Part shown: positions 37,401 to 49,784 of the stretch, piece after piece
Numbering within the stretch: position 1 is the first letter of the stretch
Layout of the letters: the number at the start of each line of letters is the position of its first letter
Assembly: GCF_950023065.1 (NCBI RefSeq)
Contig: NC_088679.1
Coordinates: forward strand, 77,872,001-77,936,000
Direction: 5' to 3'
From: Planococcus citri
Taxonomy: Eukaryota > Arthropoda > Insecta > Hemiptera > Pseudococcidae
DNA length: 64,000 nucleotides
Made by a program: the position numbers and the translations under genes
Notes under the pieces: model-generated
Told to the model about the DNA's origin: nothing
Databases searched by the model: none
The model's input: only the letters and a program-made list of their open reading frames with translations

Positions 37401-40400
37401 ACATTTTTTTTTACACTTACACTGCTTGGATGTCAACTGAAATACCTAAGTTTCAGAAAAATTATTTTCGTTTGCATTGTTTAATGTTGTCAAGATCGTC
37501 CTTGATTAGTTCTGGCTGTCTCCTGAGTAAAAAATGCCATCAATTCATATTTTTATGATACAATTTCAGTGCCGTTGAATGAACTGAATATCTGCATTTG
37601 ATGAACATATTACATTCCTACATTTACACACCATGGTAGGCTACCTATAATATTTTATTCTCGAATATTCTGCGTTCATTTTTAGTAACTTTAATTATCG
37701 TTAAATGAAATGATTTTTCACCGCATGAATCATCTTATAGGGTGTAATTATCAGGTAATGTGGCAACCTGGCATGTTGGGAAATAGGGGATTTTTTTTTT
37801 AAGAGTAAGTAATAATAATGAAATGTGGGTAAAATCGAAATATTAAAATTATGATTAAATTTAAATCATTGGTGTGATGAATGAAAATGACTAATTGATT
37901 TTTCACTGGTTGGGTGAAGAAATTACACTGCATGATTTACGAATGACTCCACTCAGAAGAGAAAAGCAATTCATCTCTTGAGTTGGAAAAGTTGGTTACT
38001 TTCATTTTGGATTGTTGTAGAAAAAATAATGCTTACATTCTCGCTTTCTCATCTAAAATGAGCCGAAGTTGAGTCTGGTTGTGCACTCTAAATATCTGAA
38101 AAAAAAATGCCTCAGCAAAAAAGCAGAATTTTTCAGCAATTTTGATCAAAATAAAGCAAGATTTTTTGACAACTTGAGCAAAAAAGCTGATTTTTTTGAC
38201 AATTTTGGAAAAAACATTGGACTTTTAACTATTTTGAAATAAAATCAAGAAATTTTGGTAAAATAGCTAGACTTGATGACAGTTCTGACTAAAAAATCAA
38301 TGATTTTATAACAATTTTAAAAGAAACAGAATTTTGACAATTTTTGTTGAAAAATCAGGATTTTTTGATATTTTAACTTAGAATAAAAATATTTTGACTA
38401 AAAAAGAGTTTTCTTAGCAATTTTGGCAACAAAAAAAAAATTGACAAAATTTCAGGGCAAAAGTGGTGAAAAATTAGGATTTCTGGCTATTTTGGACATA
38501 AAATCAGGAAATTTTGGTAAAAAAGCTCGACTTTTTGACAATTTGTAGCTGAAAAATCTACATGTTATTTTATGACAATTTAGGAAAGAACTTGATTTAT
38601 TTGCCAATCTGTTGCAAAAAAAAATGTTATTTGTCTGATGTGGCATAATATTTAAAAAAATTGACCAAAACAATAATTTTGAAAAAAAATCAAGAGTTTT
38701 TTGCCAATTTCGGCAAAAATGCACGACTTTTAAGTAATTTTGGTCAAATTCAAAACCAAGGATTTTTGGCTATTTTCCTTGAAATTGAAATTTTTTGGCA
38801 ATTTTGAAAAAAAGCAAGACTTTTTGACGATTTTTTTTTTTTAAATCAGACTTTTTCATAAGTTTGGTAAGAATGAGCAAAACGTTTTGATGATTTTGAC
38901 CAAAAAAACAAGACTTTTTGACAACTTTGCATGAAAAAAATTTGGCAATTTTGGCAAAAACGGGGGATTTTTTATTATTTTGACATTAGTCAAGAATTTT
39001 GACATGAAAGAGGGGTATTTGAATAATAAAAGCAGGCCTTTTTGACAATTTTGACTGAAAATCACGATTTTTTAGGATTTTTGGCAAAATACGAGTATTA
39101 AGATTTTTCAGTAATTTTGACCCAAAGGCAAAATCTTCCCATAAATGAATTGAGACTTTTTTACTATATGTATTTATATTTTGGTACAAAATTAGAACTT
39201 TTTGACTATTTTGACAAAACTCAGAACATTGGAATATTTTGACGGAAATCACGAAATTTTGAACAAAAAGCAGGACTTTTGACAATTTTTGCAAAAATTC
39301 AATTATTTTAACAAAAAAACAGTTCTTTGGACTGGAGATTTGTTCAGGTGTTTGATGGGGGGGGGGGAGGTGTGCCCTGGTTTCAAAAAACCAGATCATT
39401 GAAATAAATTATCATCCTTGAAATCTTCTGTTTAGCTGAATTAGAGATCATTGTCCCCTACCAAATGTCCATTTTAGGCCCAGGTGTCATGAAAAGTATC
39501 ATTTTTTGGCACTTTCCTGCCAAAATCGAGAGTAATTGATCAAAACAGATTGTGAATTCACGAAGCACTAATTTTTAATCATGCACAGTCCTCAAAATCT
39601 ATTGGTGAAAAGATGGGATGTGTGAAGTTGGTACTTTTGCCATGTCAGCCATTGTTGTTGTGATTGATTGTGTTTGCTTAAATTGCGACGTGTTCGTGTG
39701 TATTCTTATTGTCAGATGAACAAAGAAAACATTTCGATCAGTCATCATTCGATGACGGGAAATGGAAATACGATGCTCTCTTGTGAGATCTTTTCTTGTC
39801 ACGATTTCAGCATCAAATACACCTGCGATGTGCAAATTCTCTATCAACTGTTCCAAGTTGATGAAGAGGTACCTATCATCTTTACTCTTTAGCACACTGA
39901 AAAATTAATATTTTTGCAAATATTCGATGGTGTCATTGCCACATCGTCGCATTTGTCAAAGCTGTATAGCTATTTTTGTATAATTATTTTCATTTCTTTC
40001 TTTGTTTGTTTGCGACAGACGTGTGCGTCATTGTGAAAATTTCTTTGCCTCGTAAGTCGATGTGTCAATTTTGACATTCGTGAGCATTGAGCATCGAACG
40101 ATCGCTTGTGGTATTTTAAGTTTTATTTTTAAACGTTTCAAGATTTCATTGTTTCGTTTAGCTCATTAATTTCATAATAATATTAACAGATTCTGTATTT
40201 TGTCTGATTCTTATATTGGTGTTAGCAAAATATTTAAGTTGTTAATCTATCGTTTGGTACATATTGTAGCTTATTTGTATGAGTATTCAGTACCTAGCTT
40301 AGCCCTTTCCTACCTGTATTTTATGGTATTCTGGCTTTAGAGTTGCTTTTGAATGGCTTTTCTTTGCATGATTAGGTGTTTTCTAACTTGCTCGCTTCTC

Positions 40401-43400
40401 AGCTTGAATGTTTACAATGTTTGCTCGCTTGTCTCTTCCGCCTCGCATGCCAATTACAAGTAGAAATGGGAAAAATAAAACGATGTTCGCATCAATATCA
40501 CTTATGCTGACACGAGAGTAGCATAAGCAATGAGTAAATACCTGAAAGAGGTGAACGAAGGTGTGAACTGAAAGCATTTGATTGGCATCAGCCCGGAAAC
40601 GGTACGTATTCTGCTTGCGATCATCTTATGCATACTCAGCATGTAGTATGCTGGGATTTTTCATAAATAGGTATGCAAGATTCGCTTGTAATCTAACAAC
40701 AATAACATTACATCTAGTAACACGGTAATTATTTTATAATATAATTGATTTTTTTTTTTTTAAATAAAAGGTGATTACGATTGGCCTATTCCGGGTCCGG
40801 GGAAATGGAGAGCTGCAGCTTTTGTTGCGCTGCCCATAATCATGGTGTGCGTATTGAGCCTGGCCGGATTTCTCTACTACTTCATGCGTAAATGGAACAA
40901 CAAATATTCCTCAGGATATGTCTACGAGGAAGACATCACAAAAGCTCCCGATCAACAACCCATTCTAGGAGCTTCCTCGCTTCGCGATATGATCGAAATG
41001 ACTACCAGTGGATCTGGTTCAGGTATACCTATACTTGATTTTAAGCTTAGAATCGTAAACCAAATTCATTTACAGTTTTATATCAACTAAATGAGATTTT
41101 TTTCTCGCAGGTTTACCGTTGCTGGTGCAGCGTAGTATTGCTCGTCAAATTCAATTGGTCGAGACAATCGGTAAAGGAAGATTTGGAGAGGTTTGGCGAG
41201 GTCGTTGGAGAGGCGAAAATGTCGCTGTTAAAATATTCTCTTCTAGAGAAGAAAGATCTTGGTTCAGGGAAGCGGAAATCTATCAAACTGTAATGTTACG
41301 TCACGATAATATTCTCGGCTTTATTGCCGCCGATAATAAAGGTAATTTGGAAGATTTTTCATTCCAAGTTTGTATTTCAGGTTTTTAGAGGGGGTTCACC
41401 TCGTGTACTATTTCGATTTCGTAGATTTTTTTGATTTATGTCTGAAGGAAACTTCATCTATGTAATAATTCATTGAAAAATGAAACTAGCTTTATTGTTT
41501 TTTTTTGTCATTCATGGAAGGGGTGGGAAGAGAAAGGTTCATTCATTTTTGTGGTATATTCAATTATTGTGCTCGCTGGAAAACTTTCAGTATATATTAT
41601 GTTGTAGTAGAAATTTTTTGAAATTTTTTCATCTACATTTTCTTTAACTTATTTTTTTGCGAAAAATTCCAAAGTCCAACTTTTTACATAAAAAAAAGAC
41701 CCAATAGTCTCGCTTATTTGTCAGAAAATGCCAAAAAACTCGCTTTTTTAACGCAAAAACTGCAAAAAAGTGTCGCTTTTTCCACAAAGATTGTGAAAAA
41801 GGATAAGTTTTGTCTCAATGATAGCTAAAAAGTTCAGATTTTTGATAAAACTGACGGAGTCTTGAGTTTTTGTCAACGAATGACAAAATGTCTCGCTTTT
41901 CAGCAAAATTACTCAGAAAAAAAACTTTTTTTCCAAAAATAACTGAAAAGCCTTGATTTTTTGCCCATAATTACTATAAAGTCTCACAAAAATTGCGAAA
42001 AAATTTCTAATTATTTTTTTATTAACAATTTCCAAAAAGTCCTGCTTTTTGCTAAAATTGTAAAAGTTTTGCTTTCTGACAAAAATTCTCGCTTTTAGCA
42101 AAATCTCACTTTCCTTCCATAAATTACTCAAAAGTCTCGTTTCTTAGAAATTTGCTCAAAAAGAATCAAAAAATTGTTTAAAAGTCTCGTTTATTTCCAG
42201 AAATTGCTCCAAATTCTCGTTTTTTTCTGCCAAAAATGGCGAAAAAATAAAAGTGATGTAGAAAAATTATTGTTTGCCAACAATTGCCAAAAAATCTAGT
42301 TTTTTGCTAAAATTGTAAAAAAATTTCTTTGTGACAAAAATTTTCATTTTTTTTTTCAAGAAATTGTGCCTAAAATATAGGTACATATTTGTTGCCAATA
42401 GTTCCCAAAAAGATCTACATAACCCTATTTTTTACAAAAAATTTCCTGTCTTGCTTTTGACAAAAATTCTCGAATTTCCAAAAATTGGCAAATTTTTTTT
42501 TGACTTCAAGTTTCAAAAATGTTATTTTTTTCGAAAATTGTCCAAAAGTTTCGTTTTTTTGACAAAAAATGCAAAAAAACATTATTTGCAATAGTGATTT
42601 CCAAAAAGACCTGCTTTTAGCAAAACATCGACAAGAATTCTCGTTTTTTTTTTTTAAAAAAAGTAACAAAAAATCTCCTTTTTTTTACAAAAATTTCGAA
42701 CAAATATTTTGTTTGCTTGTAAATTGTCAAAAAAATCCTGCTTTTTGCCAAATAAAGTTTTATTTTTTTTTGCGTGAAGTTCCAAAAAATCTCACTTTTT
42801 CAAAAAAATTGTTCAGAAGTCTCGCTTTTTTCGACAAAAAATGCGGAAATGCATCATTTATTTGCCAATGGTTGTCAAAAAGACCTTTTTCTAAAATTGT
42901 CAATGTTTTGGTTTTTGCCAAAAATTGATAAAAATTCTCGTTTTTTTTTACTAAAAAGCAATGGGATCAATTGATTAAGTCAAGATCTTGTTTCCGTCGT
43001 TGGAACCAGTTTGAGCTGGAATTTATGGAATTTTGAAGAGTAAAAATAAAAAATGATAAGAATGTCTCAAAATTCGAGAAAATCAACCTTCCAAAAATAA
43101 ATCCATTCCAATATTATCAAAATTGAACAAAATTTCATTAAAATTCATTCAACTTGACATAAATTGTATGAAGCATTCATAAAACTTGTTAAAGTGACAT
43201 TCAAACGTTTAAAAACTGAAAAAATGATAATAGAATCGCAAAATTTGAAAATAACCGTAAAATTTACCTGGATTAATAAAAATTACCAAAAAATTGATCA
43301 ATTATTGTTAAAATTGATTAAAATTTCCCAAATATTGCATAAATTATGGTGAGATTTGTAAACTGGCACATCAAAAGTGGGAAAGTACAAAAAATAAATT

Positions 43401-46400
43401 TTTCAACATCAGGAAAGGAAAGGAAAATTTTGCAAGAATTGCTAACAAATTTATCAAAAATAATTAAAAATTGAAAAAACTAAAAAAATCATTAGAAGAA
43501 TGTTAGGTAAGTATGGAAAAAATACTGAAAAAATCTTTAAAATGTACCAACAATGTAGAAAAATCTCATCAAAAGGAAGTTGAATTATGTAATAAGTTGA
43601 AAACGACGAAATTTGAGAAAAAATTGTGTAAAATTTAGATTGGAATGCAGCACATTATTTTTCTCCAGACCAGTCTGTTCAATCTGCGTTCAAAGTTCTG
43701 AAAGAGTCCTGCAATTTGCTCAAAATTCCTGCATAATTTTTTTTTGAAAATTCCTGCATAATTTTTTTTTGAAAATTCCTGCATAATTTTTTTTGATAAT
43801 TTCTGAAAAATTCGTTACCATTTTATTCGAATATTATTTTTATTGTGAAATGAGCCCTTTAGATGGGGCTATCTTTATTTCGTCAGCTTTCTCGAAACTA
43901 TGCGATGACATTTTCATCTTATTTTTTTTACTGTCATCAAAAGGCTATAGGTGGATAAGTATGGTGAATTTGCCCCCGAGAGCTTCAGGGTTGATATTTG
44001 CATGGAAGGTTGGTACCCTTGAGCACCTTCCGTCACGAAAGTTTCAGACCCCCAGGACCCCCCGTTTTTGAGAAACCCCCCCTTTTCTAAAATTACAATA
44101 AAAAATTTTTTCTCAGCCCCATGTGAACCGATTTTTTTAATTTTTTGGTATGTTGTAAACATCTATAAGAGGCATCCCCACAAAAAATTTCAACCCCCTC
44201 CCCCCATATTTTCCCCTCAAAATGGCGTTTTTTAGTTTTGTTTGCCCGTTTTAGCAATGATCATGATTCGGCACAAAAATGCGAATAGCATTTTTAAATG
44301 TATTTTTTACTCCTACAAAACATATATTTTTTTCAAAAAAAAATTTTTGGTGGGCCGTGGTCAAAAATTGAAAAAACCAACTGAGGGGGTTAAAAATGGA
44401 TTCTGGTGTAAATCATTGTTTTTGGTAAACAAGGTGTCGTTTCCATATGAATCGAACCCCCCGAACACGAATATGACGCCCAATCTTATGCTACCCTCAT
44501 CCACACCCCTCCAGCGCCTCTGCCCCCTCCTCAATTCCTACTATATTAAATATTGAGCTATTTTCATAATATTGGTATCGTTCCCATATGAATCGAACCT
44601 TCCGAGTCACAAATATGAATTCCAATTTTTTGCTACCCTCATCCACACCCCTCCCCAGTGCGTCTGCCCCCAACTCAATTTTCACTATATTGAAAGTTCA
44701 GATATTTTCATAATGTTGGTGTCGGTTCTATATGAGTCGAACACCCCGAACACGAATATGAAGTCCAATTTAGCTCTACTCTCATCCATCGCCTTTCAGG
44801 CTACAGCCAGCTCGACAATTTTTATTATTTGAAATGCTAAACCTATTTTCATAATGCTGGGTGTCATTTTGGCACGAATGGAAACCTCGAAACTTGAATG
44901 TTGAAGTTTGAACCTTGCGATGGTCATTGTTTTACGAGTTTTCAACCTTCGCAAAACATACTTTTAAAAGTAATAGGAGGCACTGTATAGGGTTGTGGTT
45001 GAGGTTAGCATAAAATTGGACTTCATATTCGTATTCGGCGTGTTAGATTCATATGGAAACGACACCAACATTTTGAAAATATCTGAACTTTCAATATAAG
45101 AGTGAAAATTGAGTTGGGGCAGAAGCACTCGAGGGGTGTGGATGAGAGTAGCATAAAATTGGACGTCATATTCGTGTTCGGAGTGTTCGACTCATATGGA
45201 ACCAACACCAACATTACGAAAATATCTGAACTTTCAATATAGTGAAAATTGAGTTGGGGGCAGACGCACTGGGGAGGGGTGTGGATGAGGGTAGCAAAAA
45301 ATTGGAATTCATATTCGTGTTCGGAGGGTTCGATTCATATGGAAACGATACCAACATTATGAAAATAGCTCAATATTTAATATAGTAGGAATTGAGGTGG
45401 GGGCTAAGGCACTGGAGGGGTGTAGATAAGGGTAGCGTAAAATTGGACGTCATATTCGTGTTCGGGGGGTTCGATCCATATGGAAACAATACCAACATTA
45501 CGAAAATAGCTCAACTTTTAATACTCGTATAGTAAAAATTGAGAAGGGGGCAGAGGCGCTGGAGGGATGTGGATGAGGGTAGCGTAAAATTGGACGTCAT
45601 ATTCGTGTTCGGGGGGTTCGATTCATTTGGAAACGACACCAATATTACGAAAATAGCTGAACTTTTGATATAGTAAAAATTGAGAAGGGGGCAGAGGAGC
45701 TGGAGGGGTGTGGATGAGGGTAGCATAAGATTGGGCGTCATATTCGTGTTCGGGGGGTTCGATTCATATGGAAACGACACCTTGTTTACCAAAAACAATG
45801 ATTTACACCAGAATCCATTTTTAACCCCCTCAGTTGGTTTTTTCAATTTTTGACCACGGCCCACCAAAAATTTTTTTTTGAAAAAAATATATGTTTTGTA
45901 GGAGTAAAAAATACATTTAAAAATGCTATTCGCATTTTTGTGCCGAATCATGATCATTGCTAAAACGGGCAAACAAAACTAAAAAACGCCATTTTGAGGG
46001 GAAAATATGGGGGGAGGGGGTTGAAATTTTTTGTGGGGATGCCTCTTATAGATGTTTACAACATACCAAAAAATTAAAAAAATCGATTCACATGGGGCTG
46101 AGAAAAAATTTTTTATTGTAATTTTAGAAAAGGGGGGGTTTCTCAAAAACGGGGGGTCCTGGGGGTCTGAAACTTTCGTGACGGAAGGTGCTCAAGGGTA
46201 CCAACCTTCCATGCAAATATCAACCCTGAAGCTCTCGGGGGCAAATTCACCATACTTATCCACCTATAGCCTTTGCATGGAGAGAGGGTAATGTATTTTA
46301 ATTAAAGCAAGATGTAATATCAAGTGCTTTTGTGCAACAGATTTTCAAATTTTTGTCACCTGGCTTTAAATTTCACTTTTAAAATAAAATTTGATGCCCT

Positions 46401-48375
46401 AAAAATGAATAACATTATGATTTTTTTTTAAAATTTTGACCTTTTAATCACGTTTATGTTTTGTTCTAATCTACAGATAATGGAACCTGGACCCAATTAT
46501 GGCTGGTAACCGATTTTCATGAGAATGGCTCCTTGTTCGATTTCTTGAATCGGACTACCGTGGACGTTGTTGGCATGGTGAAAATGGCCTACTCTATTGC
46601 TACTGGCTTAGCCCATTTACATATGGAAATTGTTGGCACGCAAGGTGAGCTTCAAGTGTATAGATATAGTTGATTAGTTATAGGTAGTTAGGTACCTATA
46701 TGTGGCCATCTGCGACAGAACAGGCCTTCCAGCCTATAACAACTTTTCTAGAAAAACGTATTCATAGTTTTGGCTCTGTTTTGAAGTTAAACTACCGCGA
46801 GACGAAGTAAATTTCCAATTCCTTCAAAAAATTTGTACTCAACATTTAGTCTGTCTGAGCTAGAAATATGCTCGGTAAGGTTCACCTTGCCCCTTTTCGT
46901 ATGTATAAAGCTGAACCGGAATCTATTAATATTTAAAAATTTAAATACTCGAAAATCTAAAGCAGATAATCCACGCTTCTTTTCGTGCAGGTCAGTGAAA
47001 TTAAAATGGCAATGAGCCAGTTTTCTTGCCTATTTTTGGGTTATGGAATTGATTAAAAATGATTAAAAAATTGGAATTGGGAAACATCCAGCATTTTGAA
47101 GTAGATCTGTAATCCAAAACCGTTTAAATTTAATTTTCCAACTATTTAACCGATTTCTGATCAACTTGAGTTTCGCTGATTATAATACTGATAAGCGTTT
47201 TTCTGTACGATTTTTCAACAGGTAAACCTGCCATAGCTCATCGCGATTTGAAATCGAAAAATATACTCGTAAAGTTCAACGGAACTTGCGCTATCGGTGA
47301 TCTTGGCTTGGCTGTTAGACACGATGTGCAAACTGATACAGTCGATATTACGCTCAATCACAGAGTGGGAACGAAACGTTACATGGCTCCGGAGGTAATA
47401 TCAGAAAATTTATAAATTGGTGTTGGTATTTTTGTGGCGAAGGTGAATTTTTTGCCTTCGATTGAAACGCTGCAACCGGACCAGTACAGGTGTGAGTTGG
47501 TTTATCGTTTTTGAACAGAGGTTATCTGATGGAAGGATCTGTGAAGTGTATTGAACGCGTGTAGGTAAAAAATGTTGAGTGTCGAAAAACGAAAAAATTG
47601 TTTTAAAACGAAAACTGCTACAATACGTTCGTAAAACATGTAGTCCTGATAGAAATTTGGAATTTTTGGAAAATATTTTGTATTTCTATTTTTTTGACAC
47701 CTCCTCTTCAAAAAAGGTCGAGTTTTTGGTGATATTTAATTCTTGTCTATTTTTCACCAAAGTTGGACCTTATTTTACTGAGGCGTGTTTGAAACTCATC
47801 GTCTGATCAACGTTAATTTCAACCAGTGACAGATTTCAACGATATTTAATCGTCAGATTTACTAAAATGACGCCCTATAATATGTATTTCATTGATGAAC
47901 TAATTTGTTTACTAAAAATATCATTTTTCCGCAGGTTTTGGAAGAAACACTAAACATGAATCATTTCGACGCGTTCAAAAGAGGCGACGTTTACGCTTTC
48001 GGATTAATTTTATGGGAAATCGCCAGGCGATGTAATATCAAAGGAATGTACGAAGAATACCAGTTACCATTTTACGACCTAGTTCCATCCGATCCAACTA
48101 TCGAAGAAATGAGAAAAGTTGTCTGTATCGAACGTCAACGACCCGAGATCCCTCAACGTTGGTTCACATCACCTGTAAGTTCTCATTTTTTTAAATAATG
48201 AATATTCAACTTTCATCCATCAATATTAATCCAATATTTTGCCACACAGCCTTTGCACGTAATCGCAAAAGTAATGAAAGAATGCTGGTATCATAACGCT
48301 GCTGCACGATTGACTGCCCTCAGAGTGAAGAAAACTCTTGCCACATTGAGTACGCTAGAAGATCTCAGAGGCTGA
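25418..48375 (+). CDS. babo: Type I activin/TGF-beta receptor serine-threonine kinase, Baboon (ALK4/5) class
   Basis: Constant exons are 25418-25487, 25650-25764, 40771-41022, 41111-41341, 46477-46644, 47222-47394, 47935-48174 and 48250-48375. With the first alternative exon the protein has 520 residues. Order: signal peptide (MDLLVKVVLFVGFLTIVGF), cysteine-rich ectodomain, a membrane segment in exon 40771, the GS box TTSGSGSGLP across the 41022/41111 junction, then the kinase with GKGRFGEVWRG, VAVK, HRDLKSKN, DLG and APE. The L45 loop reads AADNKDNGTWTQLW, the ALK4/5/7 form, so the receptor should signal through Smad2-type proteins rather than BMP Smads. It binds activin-like ligands with a type II receptor at the plasma membrane. 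Introns of 5.1 kb and a 15-kb alternative-exon region are packed with repeats. The type I/ALK4-5 assignment is firm. Confidence 0.96.
26008..26195 (+). CDS. babo: Receptor ectodomain alternative exon 1 (ligand-binding)
   Basis: This 188-base exon is preceded by TCTCAG and followed by GTAAAA. It completes the codon AG|G from exon 25764 and ends one base into a codon (TCA G|). It encodes a C..VCWN..NLCCNSSDFCNKNL pattern, the second half of the activin receptor three-finger domain, plus two or more N-glycosylation sequons (NSS, NTT). Its start and end phases equal those of the exons at 32209 and 37002. Confidence 0.9.
28849..29361. mobile_element. hAT-type non-autonomous element, copy 1
   Basis: It starts TAGAGATGTGCA and ends TGCACATCTCTA. 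The direct repeat ATTCGAGT (28841-28848 and 29362-29369) is a perfect 8-bp target duplication, the hAT hallmark. The ends are rich in AAAAGTGAAAAGT. The 513-bp body has no transposase. Its sequence is repeated, apparently near-identically, in inverted orientation at 30064-30577. Confidence 0.88.
30064..30577. mobile_element. hAT-type non-autonomous element, copy 2 (inverted)
   Basis: It has the same 12-bp termini as copy 1 and about the same length (514 bp). A different perfect 8-bp duplication, GCTGGAGG, lies at 30056-30063 and 30578-30585. The two different duplications show two separate insertions rather than one insertion copied with the arm. A 67-codon frame in each copy translates identically, so divergence is very low. 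Confidence 0.88.
31246..33189. other. Intron DNA around alternative exon 2
   Basis: Apart from exon 32209-32357 and its splice signals, this stretch is AT-rich intron with T runs (for example 31718-31736) and no recognised transposon end. Confidence 0.35.
32209..32357 (+). CDS. babo: Receptor ectodomain alternative exon 2 (ligand-binding)
   Basis: This 149-base exon follows TCTTTACAG and precedes GTATGT. It starts as AG|T TGC and ends CGA G|, the same phases as the exons at 26008 and 37002. It encodes C..LQCHRSA..VDCCDQKDFCNKDL, keeping the four-cysteine plus CNKDL frame of the three-finger domain but with a shorter, different middle. It can replace the first exon without changing the downstream frame. 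Confidence 0.9.
33190..36400. repeat. 133-bp satellite array bounded by inverted fold-back arms
   Basis: About 18 tandem units of roughly 133 bp run from near 33790 to 36200. Each contains CTGCTGGAGGCTCCAG, then GAAATCACCTCCAGTCGACTC, then AGTAAATTGTAACTTTCC. Units fall into variants (GAAGAGC, GCGCGGCTAG, AACGGC after the dyad) that recur in the same order about every four or five units. The left flank (33190-33400) resembles the arms of elements A and B, and the right flank (36200-36370) resembles the same arm inverted. The array lies in the receptor intron between alternative exons 2 and 3. Confidence 0.85.
36401..37001. other. Intron DNA before alternative exon 3
   Basis: Open frames of about 100 codons exist on both strands (36320-36723) but match nothing known to me and lack splice or start context. 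The last 50 bases are the pyrimidine tract and acceptor of the next exon. An earlier CAG at 36978 would lead into an in-frame stop, so the acceptor at 37001 is preferred. Confidence 0.35.
37002..37174 (+). CDS. babo: Receptor ectodomain alternative exon 3 (ligand-binding)
   Basis: This 173-base exon follows TTTATAG and precedes GTATGC. It starts AG|A TGC and ends GAA G|, in phase with the two exons upstream. It encodes C..QPICNKND..ISCCWLEDYCNKDL, the same terminal cysteine signature with a distinct middle. It completes a set of three interchangeable ectodomain exons. Confidence 0.9.
37175..40770. other. Intron between alternative exon 3 and the membrane exon
   Basis: From about 38090 to 39330 it is a series of TTTTTGACAATTTTGxCxAAAAA words, the reverse complement of the series at 41640-42960. 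A clean minus-strand frame of 98 codons lies at 39599-39895 with no recognised domain. A G run is at about 39358-39367. Nothing else was recognised. Confidence 0.4.
41342..43939. other. Receptor kinase intron, degenerate repeat part
   Basis: From about 41640 to 42960 the sequence is a drifting series of CAAAAATTGCCAAAAAGTCTCGCTTTTTT words. At 43735-43795 a TTTTTGAAAATTCCTGCATAA phrase is repeated three times. No exon was recognised. Confidence 0.45.
43940..46274. mobile_element. Long near-perfect palindrome C in a receptor kinase intron
   Basis: The ends AAAGGCTATAGGTGGATAAG (43940-43959) and complement (to 46274) are inverted, and arm positions sum to 90214, so the centre is near 45107. An open frame at 44242 on plus and the one ending at 45972 on minus translate almost identically for 95 residues, so the arms are young. 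The interior is built of about 140-bp units with CATATGAATCGAAC and CCTCATCCACACCCCTCC (or complements), about three in the left arm and six in the right. No clear target duplication or transposase is seen. Elements with this build are fold-back transposons. Confidence 0.8.
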
Positions 48376-49784
48376 CTTGTATACATTTTTTTTTCTACTT
48401 TTAACTTTTTTTCGAACTTAATTTTTTTGTATCGTATTGTATTTTAATATCCGTTCGTTCGTTTTGTACTACTATTTTATATAAATGTATTACTAGGTTT
48501 TTTCGTCTGTAATTTTTGACTACTTAATATGATGGAGAATTTTTTTAATATTGATCGTCGTTTTTTTTTATTAGAATCGCGGATTTTATTTTACTATTGA
48601 TTTGTTTTATTGTTTTTTTTCTATTGTCTGTTGAACTCGAATACGTACTAAGCGTGTAAATATTATAAGATTGAGATGTCAACGCTAAATACGTATTGTG
48701 TACCTTTTTTTTTCGCCCTTATATATTGTATGAGTTATATGATTGACTGTTTTTCTTCGATTTTTTTCCTCCTTTTATTTTTATTTTTTTGTTGTTTTTT
48801 TTTCTTTTTAAATGTACGTACCTACGTTTATAAAATACGATGTTTGCATTTTCATGTCATTTATTAATAAAGTATTTCTTTTCGATAACGATATTGAGAT
48901 TCGATACGATGATAGAATAATTCGCACGAGAAGCTCGGTAATGAGTTTTGATGCGATGTGTTGATTAAAGTATGTAATTTGCACGAGTGTTGAGAGACAA
49001 CCATCTGGGACTGTGGTATGAATGATTGAAGCATCGACATCGATGGATCATTGGATCGTTCGTAATTTTGTATGGGATTGGTAAAAATCACGTGTACAAG
49101 TTATGTTTCTGGATCAAAGATACTGATGAACTGTATGACAAAATTATTATCGATGAATATGTTGAAAAATAAGTGATTACTGAAGCTGGAGCTGAGTAAC
49201 ACTTGCTCTAGATGATTTTAGAGCAAGTTCATCGATAAAAAGGTCGTTGAAATACATTTATTCATGGCTAAAGGTGCCATTAGTAGGTTCGGTTACAGAA
49301 TGCCAGTTCGATGGCACTTGGCTGACTTGGCAGAAAAGTAAAAATGCCCGAATACTGCCACATGAACTCGTTCGTTCATATCGAAGTCGTTCTTTTGTGA
49401 CCATCCTACGTCATTCACTCTTCCCATCTCTCCCTACCCACGAGTTTGATTACGACAAACTACCGCAGGTCGCAGGTTAATTCTTATCATTGTTTTACGT
49501 TTACTCCTGCGAAGATGTCGATGAATTGTGATTGTGATTAGTTCGATAATGATGCGGTTTTGTTCTTCGTACAGTTCTTTTTACATTTTAAAACTGCCGC
49601 ATAACTTGATTGTAATTTTGAACACATTTGCTATAAAATTATTGTGCCTTAATTTCGTATCATGAGTGATAAAAAATGGATAACGTTTTTAGATTTCAAT
49701 TTCCAACCGTAATACATTAGGTTTATACGTGTTGCATCTTAGTTCAAGTTCCTTCGAAAGTGTTTCAATTATCAACTGATCACG
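48376..49784. other. Receptor 3' UTR and intergenic DNA before the anion exchanger
   Basis: The stop codon at 48375 is followed by T-rich 3' UTR; an AATAAA at about 48866-48871 is a likely polyadenylation signal. A short perfect hairpin, ACTTGCTCTA..TAGAGCAAGT, lies near 49200-49230. The last few hundred bases should hold the promoter of the next gene. No other exon was recognised. Confidence 0.45.

Noticed and set aside
39715..39870. A fourth receptor ectodomain exon between CAG and GTACCT
   Set aside because: Its length fits, but in the required phase it begins AG|A TGA, an immediate stop, and it lacks the CC-4x-CNK signature.
44242..45972. 104- and 153-codon frames starting MPVLAMIMIRHK
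   Set aside because: They are the same sequence on the two arms of palindrome C, with no domain, and fade into the 140-bp tandem units.
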